Assembly (NCBI GenBank): GCA_964627605.1
Contig: CAZVGZ010000010.1
Span: 33,169-97,168, forward strand
Origin: CAZVGZ01 sp964627605
Lineage (GTDB): Bacteria > Latescibacterota > MWCZ01 > CAZVGZ01
Reading direction: 5' to 3'
DNA: 64,000 nt
Shown: one piece after another, positions 36,207 to 44,963 of the stretch
How the letters are laid out: the number at the start of each line of letters is the position of its first letter
How positions within the stretch are numbered: the stretch's first letter is position 1
Program-made: the position numbers and the translations under genes
Notes under the pieces: model-generated
The model's input: only the letters and a program-made list of their open reading frames with translations
What the model was told of the DNA's origin: nothing
Database searches by the model: none

Positions 36207-36689
36207 CTACTTTTGCCCCTCCGGTACCACAACATTGTGAAGAGACAGGCTGGTTACCTGGGCGACAATGGGCTCGATCGTTTCGAGTTTGTATGATTTG
36301 GCGTAGTAGATAGTATGAATACCGACGTTTATAAGCACTTTGAGGCAGTTGATGCACGGCGAGGCGGTAATATATACATCTGCCCCATCAATCGCGCTTC
36401 CGTTTCTTGCAGCTTGGGCGATTGAGTTAATCTCTGCGTGAATTGTCCTTACGCAGTTCTCCACCACTTCGCCCTCAGGGGTAGTTGAGGTGTATATCTC
36501 GCAACCGACCTCTGTGCAGTGGGGAAGACCCGACGGCGAGCCGTTGTAGCCGGTAGCCAGGATGTTGCGATCGCGAACGATCACCGCCCCGATGTGGGCT
36601 CTAAGGCAAGTTGATCGCTCAGAGACTATGTGAGCGACTTTCATAAAATACTGATCCCAAGTCAAACGACCGGTGGGTTGCTCCGCCAT
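36207..36689 (-). CDS. dCMP deaminase family protein
   Basis: The 160-residue protein has the cytidine/deoxycytidylate deaminase zinc site: HAE at 84-86, with Glu86 the proton shuttle, and PCINC with Cys112 and Cys115. An inserted loop with CTEVGCEIY is typical of the ComEB/dCMP deaminase group. The family converts dCMP to dUMP for thymidylate synthesis. The start at 36689 (MAEQPTGRLTWDQYFM) is favoured by an AGAGGTGA site and family length over the upstream start at 36761. Confidence 0.92.
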   Translation of the reverse strand: MAEQPTGRLTWDQYFMKVAHIVSERSTCLRAHIGAVIVRDRNILATGYNGSPSGLPHCTEVGCEIYTSTTPEGEVVENCVRTIHAEINSIAQAARNGSAIDGADVYITASPCINCLKVLINVGIHTIYYAKSYKLETIEPIVAQVTSLSLHNVVVPEGQK

Positions 36690-36766
36690 GCGCTCATCAC
36701 CTCTATCTGTTGTCTGATGTCTGTGAATTTCGCCGTATCGGGCTATCGGTGTGACCACCATCGACT

Positions 36767-37847
36767 TTAGATGGGATAGGCCCTAACCCATTGACAGACT
36801 TCTCTGATCGTCTCGGGCGTCGCGACGGGAGGCATAACCCCGGCGGACGTGACTACAATTCCTCGATGGTGATCCAGTGCGTTCAGGTCTCGCTCAATCT
36901 CGCCGATGATCTCATCAGCCGAATCCGTCCACAGAGCGGCATTCGTCCCGCCAATAAAGCAGATATCTTTGCACTCCGACCGCCCGTCATAGAACGAGGT
37001 GTTGCCCACAGGAGACGATGTATATGCCTCAAAAGCTTTGGCCTTGAGTTGAGCCAAATCAGGCAGGATCGCCTTTAAGCGTCCGCACATGTGAAGGACC
37101 AGGTGCCTATCGGCTTCAAAACAGATATTGGCATATTCGGTAAGATGATGAAAGCAGTATTTGCGGTACTGTGCAGGCGATATAAGCGTGGTCGAAGTGT
37201 TCTCGCTCAGATAGAAAAGGTCCGCAAGGCTGTGCTCCACCATGATTTTCGTCGTTTCCAGCAGCACACGATGAATCGCATCGAACAGCTCCTCCACTTC
37301 TGAAGGGTGATCGTTCAGCAGCAGATGCGCATTCTTGACCCCTGCGAGCCACTCGATCCACTACATCAAGGGCGACTCACCGATCCCGTTGGCGGTAACA
37401 GCGTCCTGCCCAATCTCATCGGCCTTCTGCCTGCCCTTTGCCAGCGATTCGGTATCCAGCTCAACCGACGTATCGTCATAGATTTCGGTCAACATCTTTA
37501 TGTCTTCGACACTGTTTGCCGGAAACCTCAGCGGATGCCACGACATCGACTCCGCATCATACCTCTCATACAACTCACTCGACCTGTGGGCAGAGGTGTA
37601 AACCGTCGTCCGTTCACCTTTTGCTGTCGCCGTCTCCATTGAGGTGTTTTTCCGCACATGCTTGGTACACCCCGGTATCCCCACATGTTTGTCGCTGCCT
37701 ATCCAGTCGTGCATCGCGTCTATTTCCATCTCGCGAAATCGACCGGTCTGCGCAGCCCTGTAGGGGGGGGGCTATTTTGGGCCAAAACGGTAGACGATCC
37801 ACCGGCTGCATCCTGACGGCTGCAAGCCATCTCTCTCTTGAAGTCAT
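36767..37847 (-). pseudogene. UroD/methyltransferase-like TIM-barrel gene broken by a C9 tract and a nonsense codon
   Basis: The gene reads MTSRERWLAAVRMQPVDRLPFWPKI from 37847. A run of nine C (minus strand, 37771-37763) then throws the frame; eight would restore YRAAQTGRFREMEIDAMHDWIG. The corrected frame continues to GIGESPLM, then an in-frame TAG (37363-37361), then WIEWLAGVKNAHLLLNDHPSEVEELFDAIH to a normal C-terminus at 36767. Corrected length would be about 360 residues, typical of uroporphyrinogen-decarboxylase-like proteins. Two independent lesions suggest decay, though the C9 tract could also be a slippage site. Confidence 0.78.
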
Positions 37848-37958
37848 CGCATCTGCTATGGCCACGACTAACCTCCCAAGCGGTCAGATTGTGTTGGCTA
37901 ATACTCAAATCGGTTTGGCGACAGCCTACGCTGTGAAACTTGCTCAGTCGGCTTTGTT

Positions 37959-38537
37959 CTAGCCAAGCGCCGCGGTAACCCGTTTCACAACAGCTTCGGC
38001 GCAGGCTTGCTGCCCATCAAGGCTCAGATGGAGCATGTCTTCGGAAAAATACCTTTCGATGTCGGAAGATACGACCGCGTGGAGATCATTAACCTCAATC
38101 CCGAAAGAGTTAATGAGCTCCAACACTGCGGTGTTGTACTGGTCGATCTCGCTATTCTTCCACCCCCAACCGTCATCGCGAAAGGGCCGCTGGGGATGAA
38201 TAGGGGTCAAAGTCGCCCAAATTATTGTCGCGCCTGTGCCGACGAGCTGATCGTAGATTGCACGCAGATTTCCTATATAGTCGTCCAAAGGGAACTGCAC
38301 GGGCTCCCTCGCTGGGTTATGCCCCACGTCGTGAAGGCCGTTGTTCCAGTGCACTACCTGAGGCGTTCCCAATTCGTCGATCCAACCTGCCAGGTTGTCG
38401 TTGGTAAACGCACTGTATTGGCAGTTCTCCAACGGCCCCACGACTTGAGCGTCGGCCTCCATCATGTTGGCAACATGAGCTTGATAGCTCATCCTAATTG
38501 AGTCGCCCAAGAGTAGCACTCGCGGCAGGTCAGCCAT
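37959..38537 (-). CDS. SGNH/GDSL-type hydrolase
   Basis: The 192-residue protein opens VLLLGDSIRMSY (block I, nucleophile Ser13), has NNGLHDVG (block III, Asn oxyanion hole) and ends with EDMLHLSLDGQ (block V, catalytic Asp and His). Such enzymes are esterases acting on acetylated sugars or lipids. There is no signal peptide. Its start overlaps the end of the DUF6504 gene by 8 bp, and it is the last member of a minus-strand run with the UroD-like and DUF6785 genes. Confidence 0.88.
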   Translation of the reverse strand: MADLPRVLLLGDSIRMSYQAHVANMMEADAQVVGPLENCQYSAFTNDNLAGWIDELGTPQVVHWNNGLHDVGHNPAREPVQFPLDDYIGNLRAIYDQLVGTGATIIWATLTPIHPQRPFRDDGWGWKNSEIDQYNTAVLELINSFGIEVNDLHAVVSSDIERYFSEDMLHLSLDGQQACAEAVVKRVTAALG

Positions 38538-38874
38538 AAACAGGGCCTTCGTTGTTGGGTGCGGTCATCGTGTAAAGATACCATCGTTTCTTGACCTGGC
38601 CCATGGATGCGGGCTGCCGAACGAAGTATATGGTCATCTGCTCGCCGGTGATCGTCCTGATAGTAAACCAATGTTTGCGCAGATATCTGTCCACACCGCC
38701 ATGCGTTCTATCCGGCCCAAACTCATGCCAAGTATCGAGCAGCGCCGCTATCTCATATTCGGCCTTTCGCCAGACAAACCGCACGGGAAGCGCAGGTTCG
38801 CCCGTGGAGGCGCGCCTTGTATCCAACGTCCCCGCCACAGGTTTGATGATCTCGCTTATAAACTGTTCCGACAT
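38530..38874 (-). CDS. DUF6504-family protein
   Basis: This 114-residue protein resembles the small uncharacterised DUF6504 family. It has SEQFISEIIKPVAGTLDTRRAS at the start, then PVRFVWRKAEYEIAALLDTWHE, RYLRKHWFTIRT, TIYFVRQ and a final KRWYLYTM. Many conserved aromatic residues suggest a compact beta-rich fold. Function is unknown. It starts three bases after the end of the UroD-like gene and overlaps the SGNH hydrolase gene, so it is very likely in their operon. Confidence 0.7.
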   Translation of the reverse strand: MSEQFISEIIKPVAGTLDTRRASTGEPALPVRFVWRKAEYEIAALLDTWHEFGPDRTHGGVDRYLRKHWFTIRTITGEQMTIYFVRQPASMGQVKKRWYLYTMTAPNNEGPVYG

Positions 38875-38877
38875 CTT

Positions 38878-40038
38878 TTACGCCCTGGGAAACTCGCCTT
38901 CTGGATTCCCCAACACCTCGTGAAGAATCGTCATGAACTTGCAGAGATTTGGAAACGTGACCGGCGGCTGAATTCCGTGATCGCCGTTGGGGAAATATCC
39001 ACCTTGATCGATCAGTGCTGGCACTTTGCCCGATATCTCAGGCTCAATAGACTCTCCATTCCCCTCGTTGACAGCCTCCTTCTCCAACCCACCGAACAGC
39101 AAGAAATCTGGGTGGTTCCGGCGTACCTCGAACAGATCGTTGCCCGCCTTGACCTCAAAGGGGTAGATCGCGTTGACGCCCCAGGGCTCAATTACGTCAA
39201 CGAACTCCATCGCGTTGCCATCGGTATCTACTGCAAACACCGCTGCGCCATTGGCCCAAGCGCACTCTGCGATCTCGCGGTAGTACGCGGAAAAAAAGTC
39301 TTCGAACTGCTTTGGCGACACAAGCATACTGTGATTGTAGCACAGGTCCTCTCCCATCGCCACAATCTCAGGCCTCAATCGCTCGATCAGCGGAAACACG
39401 AGCTCTCTCTGATGTTCTAAATGCCACGCCATCATGTCATGAATCATTTCAGGGTCGTCATAGAACGCCAAGCTGGCGGCTTCAGGCCCCATCAAGCTAC
39501 GCACAAACCCGTAGGTACTTCCTGCTCCCACGCAAAGCGACACGTCACGATTGTCGAACTTTTTGCATCGCTGGTCGATCTCGTCCGAACTCATCCGCGA
39601 GGTCGGTGTCATCCGTTCGCGCCAAAACTCCCACGAACCCCTATCGCGTACGGCGTAGCGGATGAATTCGGGCATAGTATAGGTTATGTCGTTGTCTATC
39701 ACCTGCCGGGAAATCGATCCATTTTCGGACTCCACAACCTCGAACCCATCTTCTTCGCGACATGTGGTCCTAAACCCTGTCCCTCCGATCGCCAGCCCAA
39801 AGTCAGGATAGATTTGCCCTGTGGTGCCCCAGTAGCGATACCAGCTCTCGACCTCCATCACGCCGCCGACACGGTAGCAGCCGCCAATATGCTCCGGCAT
39901 CCCAGTGGCCACCAATCGTTCGTAGGTTTTCTGCATGCATCCCGCCGACATCCCCGGCGCACCGGAGAACCCGAATATGGGCACGTAGTCCGGTGTTTCG
40001 AACCTGGCTACTGATAGAAATCGTTCCTTGGGGGTCAT
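38878..40038 (-). CDS. Uroporphyrinogen-decarboxylase-like (methyltransferase-fold) protein
   Basis: The intact protein is 386 residues from ATG 40038 (MTPKERFLSVARFETPDYVPIFGF). It has the barrel-like pattern of the UroD/MtaA superfamily: GFVRSLMGPEAASLAFYDDPEMIHDM, AMGEDLCYNHSMLVSPKQFEDFFSAYYREI, and FLLFGGLEKEAVNEG near the C-terminus. The superfamily includes heme decarboxylases and corrinoid-dependent methyltransferases. The HxCx(n)C-type zinc site of MtaA is not evident, so the reaction cannot be assigned. It follows a DUF6785 membrane protein gene by 74 bp. Confidence 0.8.
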   Translation of the reverse strand: MTPKERFLSVARFETPDYVPIFGFSGAPGMSAGCMQKTYERLVATGMPEHIGGCYRVGGVMEVESWYRYWGTTGQIYPDFGLAIGGTGFRTTCREEDGFEVVESENGSISRQVIDNDITYTMPEFIRYAVRDRGSWEFWRERMTPTSRMSSDEIDQRCKKFDNRDVSLCVGAGSTYGFVRSLMGPEAASLAFYDDPEMIHDMMAWHLEHQRELVFPLIERLRPEIVAMGEDLCYNHSMLVSPKQFEDFFSAYYREIAECAWANGAAVFAVDTDGNAMEFVDVIEPWGVNAIYPFEVKAGNDLFEVRRNHPDFLLFGGLEKEAVNEGNGESIEPEISGKVPALIDQGGYFPNGDHGIQPPVTFPNLCKFMTILHEVLGNPEGEFPRA

Positions 40039-40112
40039 TATTACCGTGCAACCTTCCCTAATCTCCGCCGAACGAGCATATCTGTGTGGCAGGGGTGGGA
40101 GGCAAAAGAGAT

Positions 40113-42083
40113 CTACCAACCTGTCCTGACAGTGTGGCCGTGGCCTGGAAAAAACACGGCGTCAACCAAAATACTGAGACCTAAGGCCACCGCGTGGCCG
40201 CACATCATGCCCAAAAACATCGGCTTGACCCGATTTACAAGGCGTATACCGCCGATCTTGATGAGCACCGACTTCACCGCCCACGCCAGGAAAATATTCC
40301 ATACCGTTATACTGACCGCCGCCGCTGTGGCGTATGTCAGGCCCACAGGATGCAGCCAAAAACCAGCGAATCGAGCTCGTACCGCCAAGACCGCCGCCAT
40401 AAACACCATCCCGATGCCGAAAAACGCCAGACGATAGTAGTCTGGGCCCGTGGCGGCCTCTTTCTTCAGTCGAAGTGTCTCATACGCCTCTATGTGCCCG
40501 ACCCTAAAGGGATGTGAGCCAAAATTGAAAGCTCCTACGTCGTACCCCAATACTATCATTGTCACCACCGCCACGGCTATGGCGGTAAACACGCCCAACC
40601 CCAACGCCAGATACAGCCTTCCGCGTGGTACCCCGCGTTCATCGCCCAACCGCCCAGCGAAAGCCACCTGTGGCATCATCATCCCATAGTTCGACCGAAA
40701 GAGCACATACGACAACACCAGCGCCGTCATACTGGCTTCAGGGATGTGCGACGTGCCCAGCGTCTGCATCACGAAAGTCTGTGCGCTCACAGCACCCTCG
40801 ACCTGAAGAAAACACGATTCGACTATAACTTTCGCCATTCCCAACGTCAGCAAGAGGATCATCGGCAGAAACAGCAGCACCACGGTCCACGCCATCCCGG
40901 CTTCGTGAAACCAGAACGCCATATATATCAGCCCCGCCAAAAGCCCCCATGCCGCCACAGAGTAGCGACGACGGAAATTGTCCGGCAGATCAACATCGCG
41001 ACCAAACGCCGATCGTGCGACTTTCTTTAGGTGGATGCGCCCCATCCAAAGGCTCCACAGCACCCACAGCACTAGGCTCCCTAAACATTGCCATGCTGCT
41101 GTCTGAGTGCCCCAATCGCTCCAAGGCTCAAAGCCCGGATTCATCCCCTGCCCGAAACCGAACTTATTTCCCAAAGTGATCTCAGAACCGATCACCAGCC
41201 AACCGAGCCACATTCCTCTGAGAATTTGCAGCGGAGCGAAATATGCCAGCCCAAGAGCAAACACATCCACTCTGGTGGAGAAGCTGGGGATGTGTCTGGC
41301 TGCAAGTCCGGACGGGTCCTGCGTGAATGAGATGTGTGGAAACTGCGCGTTGAACCAGTTGAGAGTATTCCATCCTACAATTAGCAGCGGTACCGCGGCT
41401 CCGATCCAGAACATGGGAGAATGGTACCAATCGGTCTCCCAACGGCCATCTACCTCCCGACCGATGAGCGCCAAAGGAACGTCCGCCAGCGGAAATGTCA
41501 GCTTTTCGTGCTCGTGCCACTGCTCGTGAACTATTGTCATCAGGCAGATGATGACTCCCAACGTGGCAGCGATGAGCGATCCCCACCACAGCAGCGGGAC
41601 GGCCCAAATCCCCCAAGGGATCGATCCACCAGGCGGAAGCCCGTTGTAAAACTGCCTTACTCCACCAAATTCGTTTGATGGTGAGGCCCAAGGCTTTAGG
41701 TGCGGGTGGAAAAACTCTGCCCACCGGTTCTCAGCGGACGCGAAATACTCCGGCGCAGACATGACGCCCAGCATGTTACCCATCACGCCAAGCTGGAACG
41801 AAGACGCCCCAAGCCACAGCACCGCGAACACCACCGCTAGCTCACCCGTACTGAAACCATTACTGATCCGGCTGCGAGCGATCCAGCGATTTAGAGCTAG
41901 AAACACGATGAAAAACAGCAAGACGCCAGCGGAAAGAACGCCCTGCTCAAGCCGTGAAGAAAAGAGTTTGTACACCGACACCGGCGCGGCGATTGCGTAC
42001 AGAACTGTCAGCAACATCCCAACAAGCAGCGCCCTTGCCGTGAATGTCCCCCGGGAGGGGGTCTTTGAAGCCTGATCGTTCAG
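40113..42083 (-). CDS. DUF6785-type polytopic membrane protein, probable CTG start
   Basis: The protein has about 12-14 predicted membrane helices and conserved loops (EYFASAENRWAEFFHPHLKPW, GGVRQFYNGLPPGG, EQWHEHEKLTFPLADVPLALI) typical of the uncharacterised DUF6784/6785 group found in Planctomycetes, Latescibacteria-like and related bacteria. The first ATG is at 42017. Family-like sequence (SRGTFTARALLVG) extends upstream to a CTG at 42083, six bases after GGAGG and just downstream of an in-frame TAG, with no ATG/GTG/TTG in between. From CTG the protein is 656 residues. Transport is plausible; the substrate is unknown. Confidence 0.75.
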   Translation of the reverse strand: MNDQASKTPSRGTFTARALLVGMLLTVLYAIAAPVSVYKLFSSRLEQGVLSAGVLLFFIVFLALNRWIARSRISNGFSTGELAVVFAVLWLGASSFQLGVMGNMLGVMSAPEYFASAENRWAEFFHPHLKPWASPSNEFGGVRQFYNGLPPGGSIPWGIWAVPLLWWGSLIAATLGVIICLMTIVHEQWHEHEKLTFPLADVPLALIGREVDGRWETDWYHSPMFWIGAAVPLLIVGWNTLNWFNAQFPHISFTQDPSGLAARHIPSFSTRVDVFALGLAYFAPLQILRGMWLGWLVIGSEITLGNKFGFGQGMNPGFEPWSDWGTQTAAWQCLGSLVLWVLWSLWMGRIHLKKVARSAFGRDVDLPDNFRRRYSVAAWGLLAGLIYMAFWFHEAGMAWTVVLLFLPMILLLTLGMAKVIVESCFLQVEGAVSAQTFVMQTLGTSHIPEASMTALVLSYVLFRSNYGMMMPQVAFAGRLGDERGVPRGRLYLALGLGVFTAIAVAVVTMIVLGYDVGAFNFGSHPFRVGHIEAYETLRLKKEAATGPDYYRLAFFGIGMVFMAAVLAVRARFAGFWLHPVGLTYATAAAVSITVWNIFLAWAVKSVLIKIGGIRLVNRVKPMFLGMMCGHAVALGLSILVDAVFFPGHGHTVRTGW

Positions 42084-42182
42084 GAAGAACCTCCGCTAAT
42101 CATCTGCGTGCACTGCAACGCTGTACACACCTAGACGGTTTTTAAAAAAGCACAATCCCATAGACACGATCAATTCTTGAGA

Positions 42183-43188
42183 TTAGAGCCACTTTTTGAG
42201 GAACTTGAACGCTCCTACACCGTGGAACTGATATTCGCCTTCAAATATCTCGTGACCCACCCGGTCTGGCACACCTGCCGCATCGTAGATATACTCAAGC
42301 CGGTTGACCGCCCTACGAAAAGCCGCTACCGGGAAAATGCTGTCTCTTGTTCCGTTTTCGAAAAACGCTGGGCGAGGTGCTATCAGGCCAGCTATGTCAG
42401 GCATTTCAGCCAGTTGCAGGATACCTGAGTACGAAGTTGTCCACGCAGTGGTGCATCGCCAGAATGCTGGATTTGAACTCGTTGAGATAGCAGCCCACCA
42501 CCGCCACTTTGATACGGGTGTCGATGGCGGAGCTAATATAGAGTGGCGGTTCCCCCGCCGGAAATCCCCATACAACCGATCCGCGACCCGTCTACCTCTT
42601 TGCGCGATTTGAGGTAGTCCACCGCCCTCATCACGTCGTATACGCGAATGCCTATCATGGTGGTGCCCAGAGCCAAAGCGTTGACTGTGGCGACATTACA
42701 CCCTTGCAGTTTTTCGAAGGTCGTATTCCTCTCGCCAAAGCAGAGCTGCTCCATCGCTAGAGCGACGTATCCCTGCCTGACCGTCTGAATGGCGAAATCT
42801 TCTGATAGCCTCCCAACTCTGAGCGCTGCGATCCGTCCTCCTCAATCCCAACAATGTCGTCTTTGCCCCGACTGTGCCCTGGCACGCACACGATCCCAGG
42901 CAGTCGCTTCTGGCGGCCCTTCGGCGTCAGCAAGAAAGCTGGCATCTGCAAGCCAGGGCGTGTGGTGATGACGACTTTTTCGCGGACGTAATCTTCAAAC
43001 TCTACGCGACCCACAATTTGTGGCTTCAAAGGCTCTTTGGTCTTGGAAAACCCCCAACGGCTTTGCACAGATTTCTGCGCAACTGCCCCTGCCAGGAGGT
43101 TAGGTCGTCGCCGGTCTTAGCTGTGAACGGGAGTTCTAGGCTCCAGGTCGCTGTAGAGGCCATCCATAAACGTGATCGGATCGAACAT
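42183..43188 (-). pseudogene. Alpha/beta hydrolase (dienelactone-hydrolase/AXE-like), at least five frameshifts
   Basis: Switching frames reconstructs one protein of about 335 residues. It runs MFDPITFMDGLYSDLEPR, LPFTAKTGDDLTSWQGQ, then KTKEPLKPQIVGRVEFEDYV. It continues with PGIVCVPGHSRGKDDIVG, DFAIQTVRQGYVALAMEQLC, GISGGGTATL (nucleophile Ser) and AIDTRIKVAVVGCYLN. It ends with YSGILQLAEMPDIAGLIAPRPAFFENG and HEIFEGEYQFHG (catalytic His). Breaks lie near 43135, 43050, 42807, 42545 and 42435, mostly single-base. The catalytic residues are still readable, so decay seems recent. Confidence 0.78.
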
Positions 43189-43208
43189 CTCTCAGGTGTC
43201 AGTTGGCA

Positions 43209-43853
43209 TCATCGCCTCGGTTGGTTGGTGAGTATCGGGATTGGAACAAGAGTAGTTGACCCGCCAACGGTTACGACAAACGCCCGGCTGTCGGTCGTCA
43301 TGTCCAGCGTGATGTAGCCGCACAGGTCATCCAGGTTTTGGATTCGGATCACCTGCACTTCCCTCACAGCTCCCGTGCTGCGGCTAAGTACGAGCACCCT
43401 GATTAGGCCAGCGAACCCTTCTCCGTCGTCTGTAACATCGGCGTTGGTCTGTCGATTGTCGTCGTTCAGTTGGGAGTAGATCGTTGAGTCTGCGCAGGCG
43501 GTGAGGTATGCAACATGTTCACCATCCAAAGGAACAAGAATATCGTCGATGGAAGCGGTCGCCGAGGCGGTGTGGGACGTGCAGAGCGAAGGGTTCCACG
43601 ACGCCTCTCCGCATAGCTCGACCTCGTCGACCATCGCATGCTGGTAACCATCTGCGCTACCAGAGGCATTCATCTGTCTCAGACCACCCACGATTTCGGG
43701 TTTGACAGCCAGTATCGGGTAATCAGTCAGAGGTTTTGGCACGGAATTTAGAGGTTGCGCTTGCATTGGCTTTCGGGCCGAGCATGAGATTGATACCATG
43801 AGCCAAGCCCCACCCAGCAAAGCAACCATCGTATCCGTTGTAGATATTTTCAT
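43209..43853 (-). CDS. Predicted secreted protein, unrecognised
   Basis: From ATG 43853 (MKISTTDTMVALLGGAWLMVSISC) the 214-residue protein has a signal-like segment ending in Cys24, although the lipobox is weak. The rest is beta-rich, with IRVLVLSRSTGAVREVQVIRIQNLDDLCGYITLDM and FVVTVGG. Several Cys residues may form disulfides. A GGGGG site lies eight bases before the start. The frame extends further upstream but overlaps the divergent GH20-like gene. No family was recognised. Confidence 0.55.
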   Translation of the reverse strand: MKISTTDTMVALLGGAWLMVSISCSARKPMQAQPLNSVPKPLTDYPILAVKPEIVGGLRQMNASGSADGYQHAMVDEVELCGEASWNPSLCTSHTASATASIDDILVPLDGEHVAYLTACADSTIYSQLNDDNRQTNADVTDDGEGFAGLIRVLVLSRSTGAVREVQVIRIQNLDDLCGYITLDMTTDSRAFVVTVGGSTTLVPIPILTNQPRR

Positions 43854-44014
43854 AGACGTAGCCCCCAGCAAAGCTTCGCCGCAAGAATATGGCAGCAGAC
43901 CCCAATGCCGCAACGTCATCGCGTCCAAAAACTCACGACAGCAGTAGGCAACCGATGGCTTCTGCACCTTATCTTTAGACTTCGCCAACATCAACAGCAA
44001 CGAAAGGAAGAAAA

Positions 44015-44959
44015 ATGGCAGCGGGCCAAAGTGAGATGATCTGGGGATATCTACTACATTTGGGCTACAATATGTGGGCCGACCGGCAGGACTCAGAGTG
44101 GGAACTCGAGCACATTGGTGCCCATGACCATCTTCGATGCGACGACACGGTGTGGAACGATGTTCTCGACCGTTTGGTGGGCGTCGGGGCAAACATGGTT
44201 GTCATCGACTTGGGGGAGGGTGTCCGCTACGATAGTCACCCCGAACTCGCGGTAGATGGTTCGTGGACACCAAACCATCTGCGTGAACGTCTTGACCACA
44301 TGCGCGGATTGGGACTCGAACCGATCCCTAAAATGAATTTTTCCACCGCTCACGACACATGGCTAGGGCCCTACGGTCGGATGATATCGACCGACACCTA
44401 CTACCAGGTGTGCGGCGAGCTTATTGACGAGGCCATACAGCTATTTGACAACCCCAGACTGTTTCACCTCGGAATGGACGAAGAGACCGCCGACCATCAG
44501 CGCCACTATAACTACGCGGTCATGCGTCAACACGAACTATGGTGGCACGACTTTCTGTGGATGGTAGATCAGGTCGAATCCGCAGGCTCTCGTCCATGGA
44601 TATGGTCCGACTACGTTTGGCACCACCCAGAACTGTTCTATGACCAGATGCCCCAATCAGTTCTTCAGAGTAACTGGTACTACGCCCCAGAGTTCCCTGA
44701 AGACAACACCGGAGTCAAAGCATATGAAGAGCTCAACGACCACGGTTTTGAGCAGGTCCCGACAGGCAGCAACTGGTCAAGCCCGAAAAACATGCCTGGC
44801 ACGGTCACCCACTGCCTGGAAACAGTAGATGCGTCACTTCTCAAAGGTTTCCTTCAGACCCCTTGGAAACCGACACTTGAGGTGTGCCGAGACCGGCACG
44901 AGCAGGCGGTAGATCTCCTTGGCGACGCCAGATCAATCTGGATAGACAACCAGGGGTAG
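44015..44959 (+). CDS. GH20-like glycoside hydrolase-fold protein
   Basis: The 314-residue TIM-barrel protein has VVIDLGEGVRYDSHPELAVDG, a first catalytic-strand region LGLEPIPKMNFSTAHD and HLGMDEE (Asp155-Glu156), the Asp-Glu pair position used by GH20 beta-N-acetylhexosaminidases. A following PWIWSDYVW and VLQSNWYY fit the barrel C-terminal strands. No signal peptide is visible; the start at 44015 has AAAGGAAG upstream. The family in environmental bacteria is poorly characterised. It precedes the glycosyltransferase remnant by 4 bp. Confidence 0.7.
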   Translation: MAAGQSEMIWGYLLHLGYNMWADRQDSEWELEHIGAHDHLRCDDTVWNDVLDRLVGVGANMVVIDLGEGVRYDSHPELAVDGSWTPNHLRERLDHMRGLGLEPIPKMNFSTAHDTWLGPYGRMISTDTYYQVCGELIDEAIQLFDNPRLFHLGMDEETADHQRHYNYAVMRQHELWWHDFLWMVDQVESAGSRPWIWSDYVWHHPELFYDQMPQSVLQSNWYYAPEFPEDNTGVKAYEELNDHGFEQVPTGSNWSSPKNMPGTVTHCLETVDASLLKGFLQTPWKPTLEVCRDRHEQAVDLLGDARSIWIDNQG

Positions 44960-44963
44960 CTGG

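Noticed and set aside
37361..37363. In-frame TAG in a methyltransferase-like gene as a possible pyrrolysine codon
   Set aside because: The gene family is UroD-like, not the MtmB/MtbB/MttB proteins that use pyrrolysine; the same gene also has a frameshift, so a nonsense mutation is simpler. No pyl genes were seen.
40084..41678. Several plus-strand frames opposite the DUF6785 gene
   Set aside because: They are antisense shadows of a well-conserved membrane protein; their composition is unlike a real protein.
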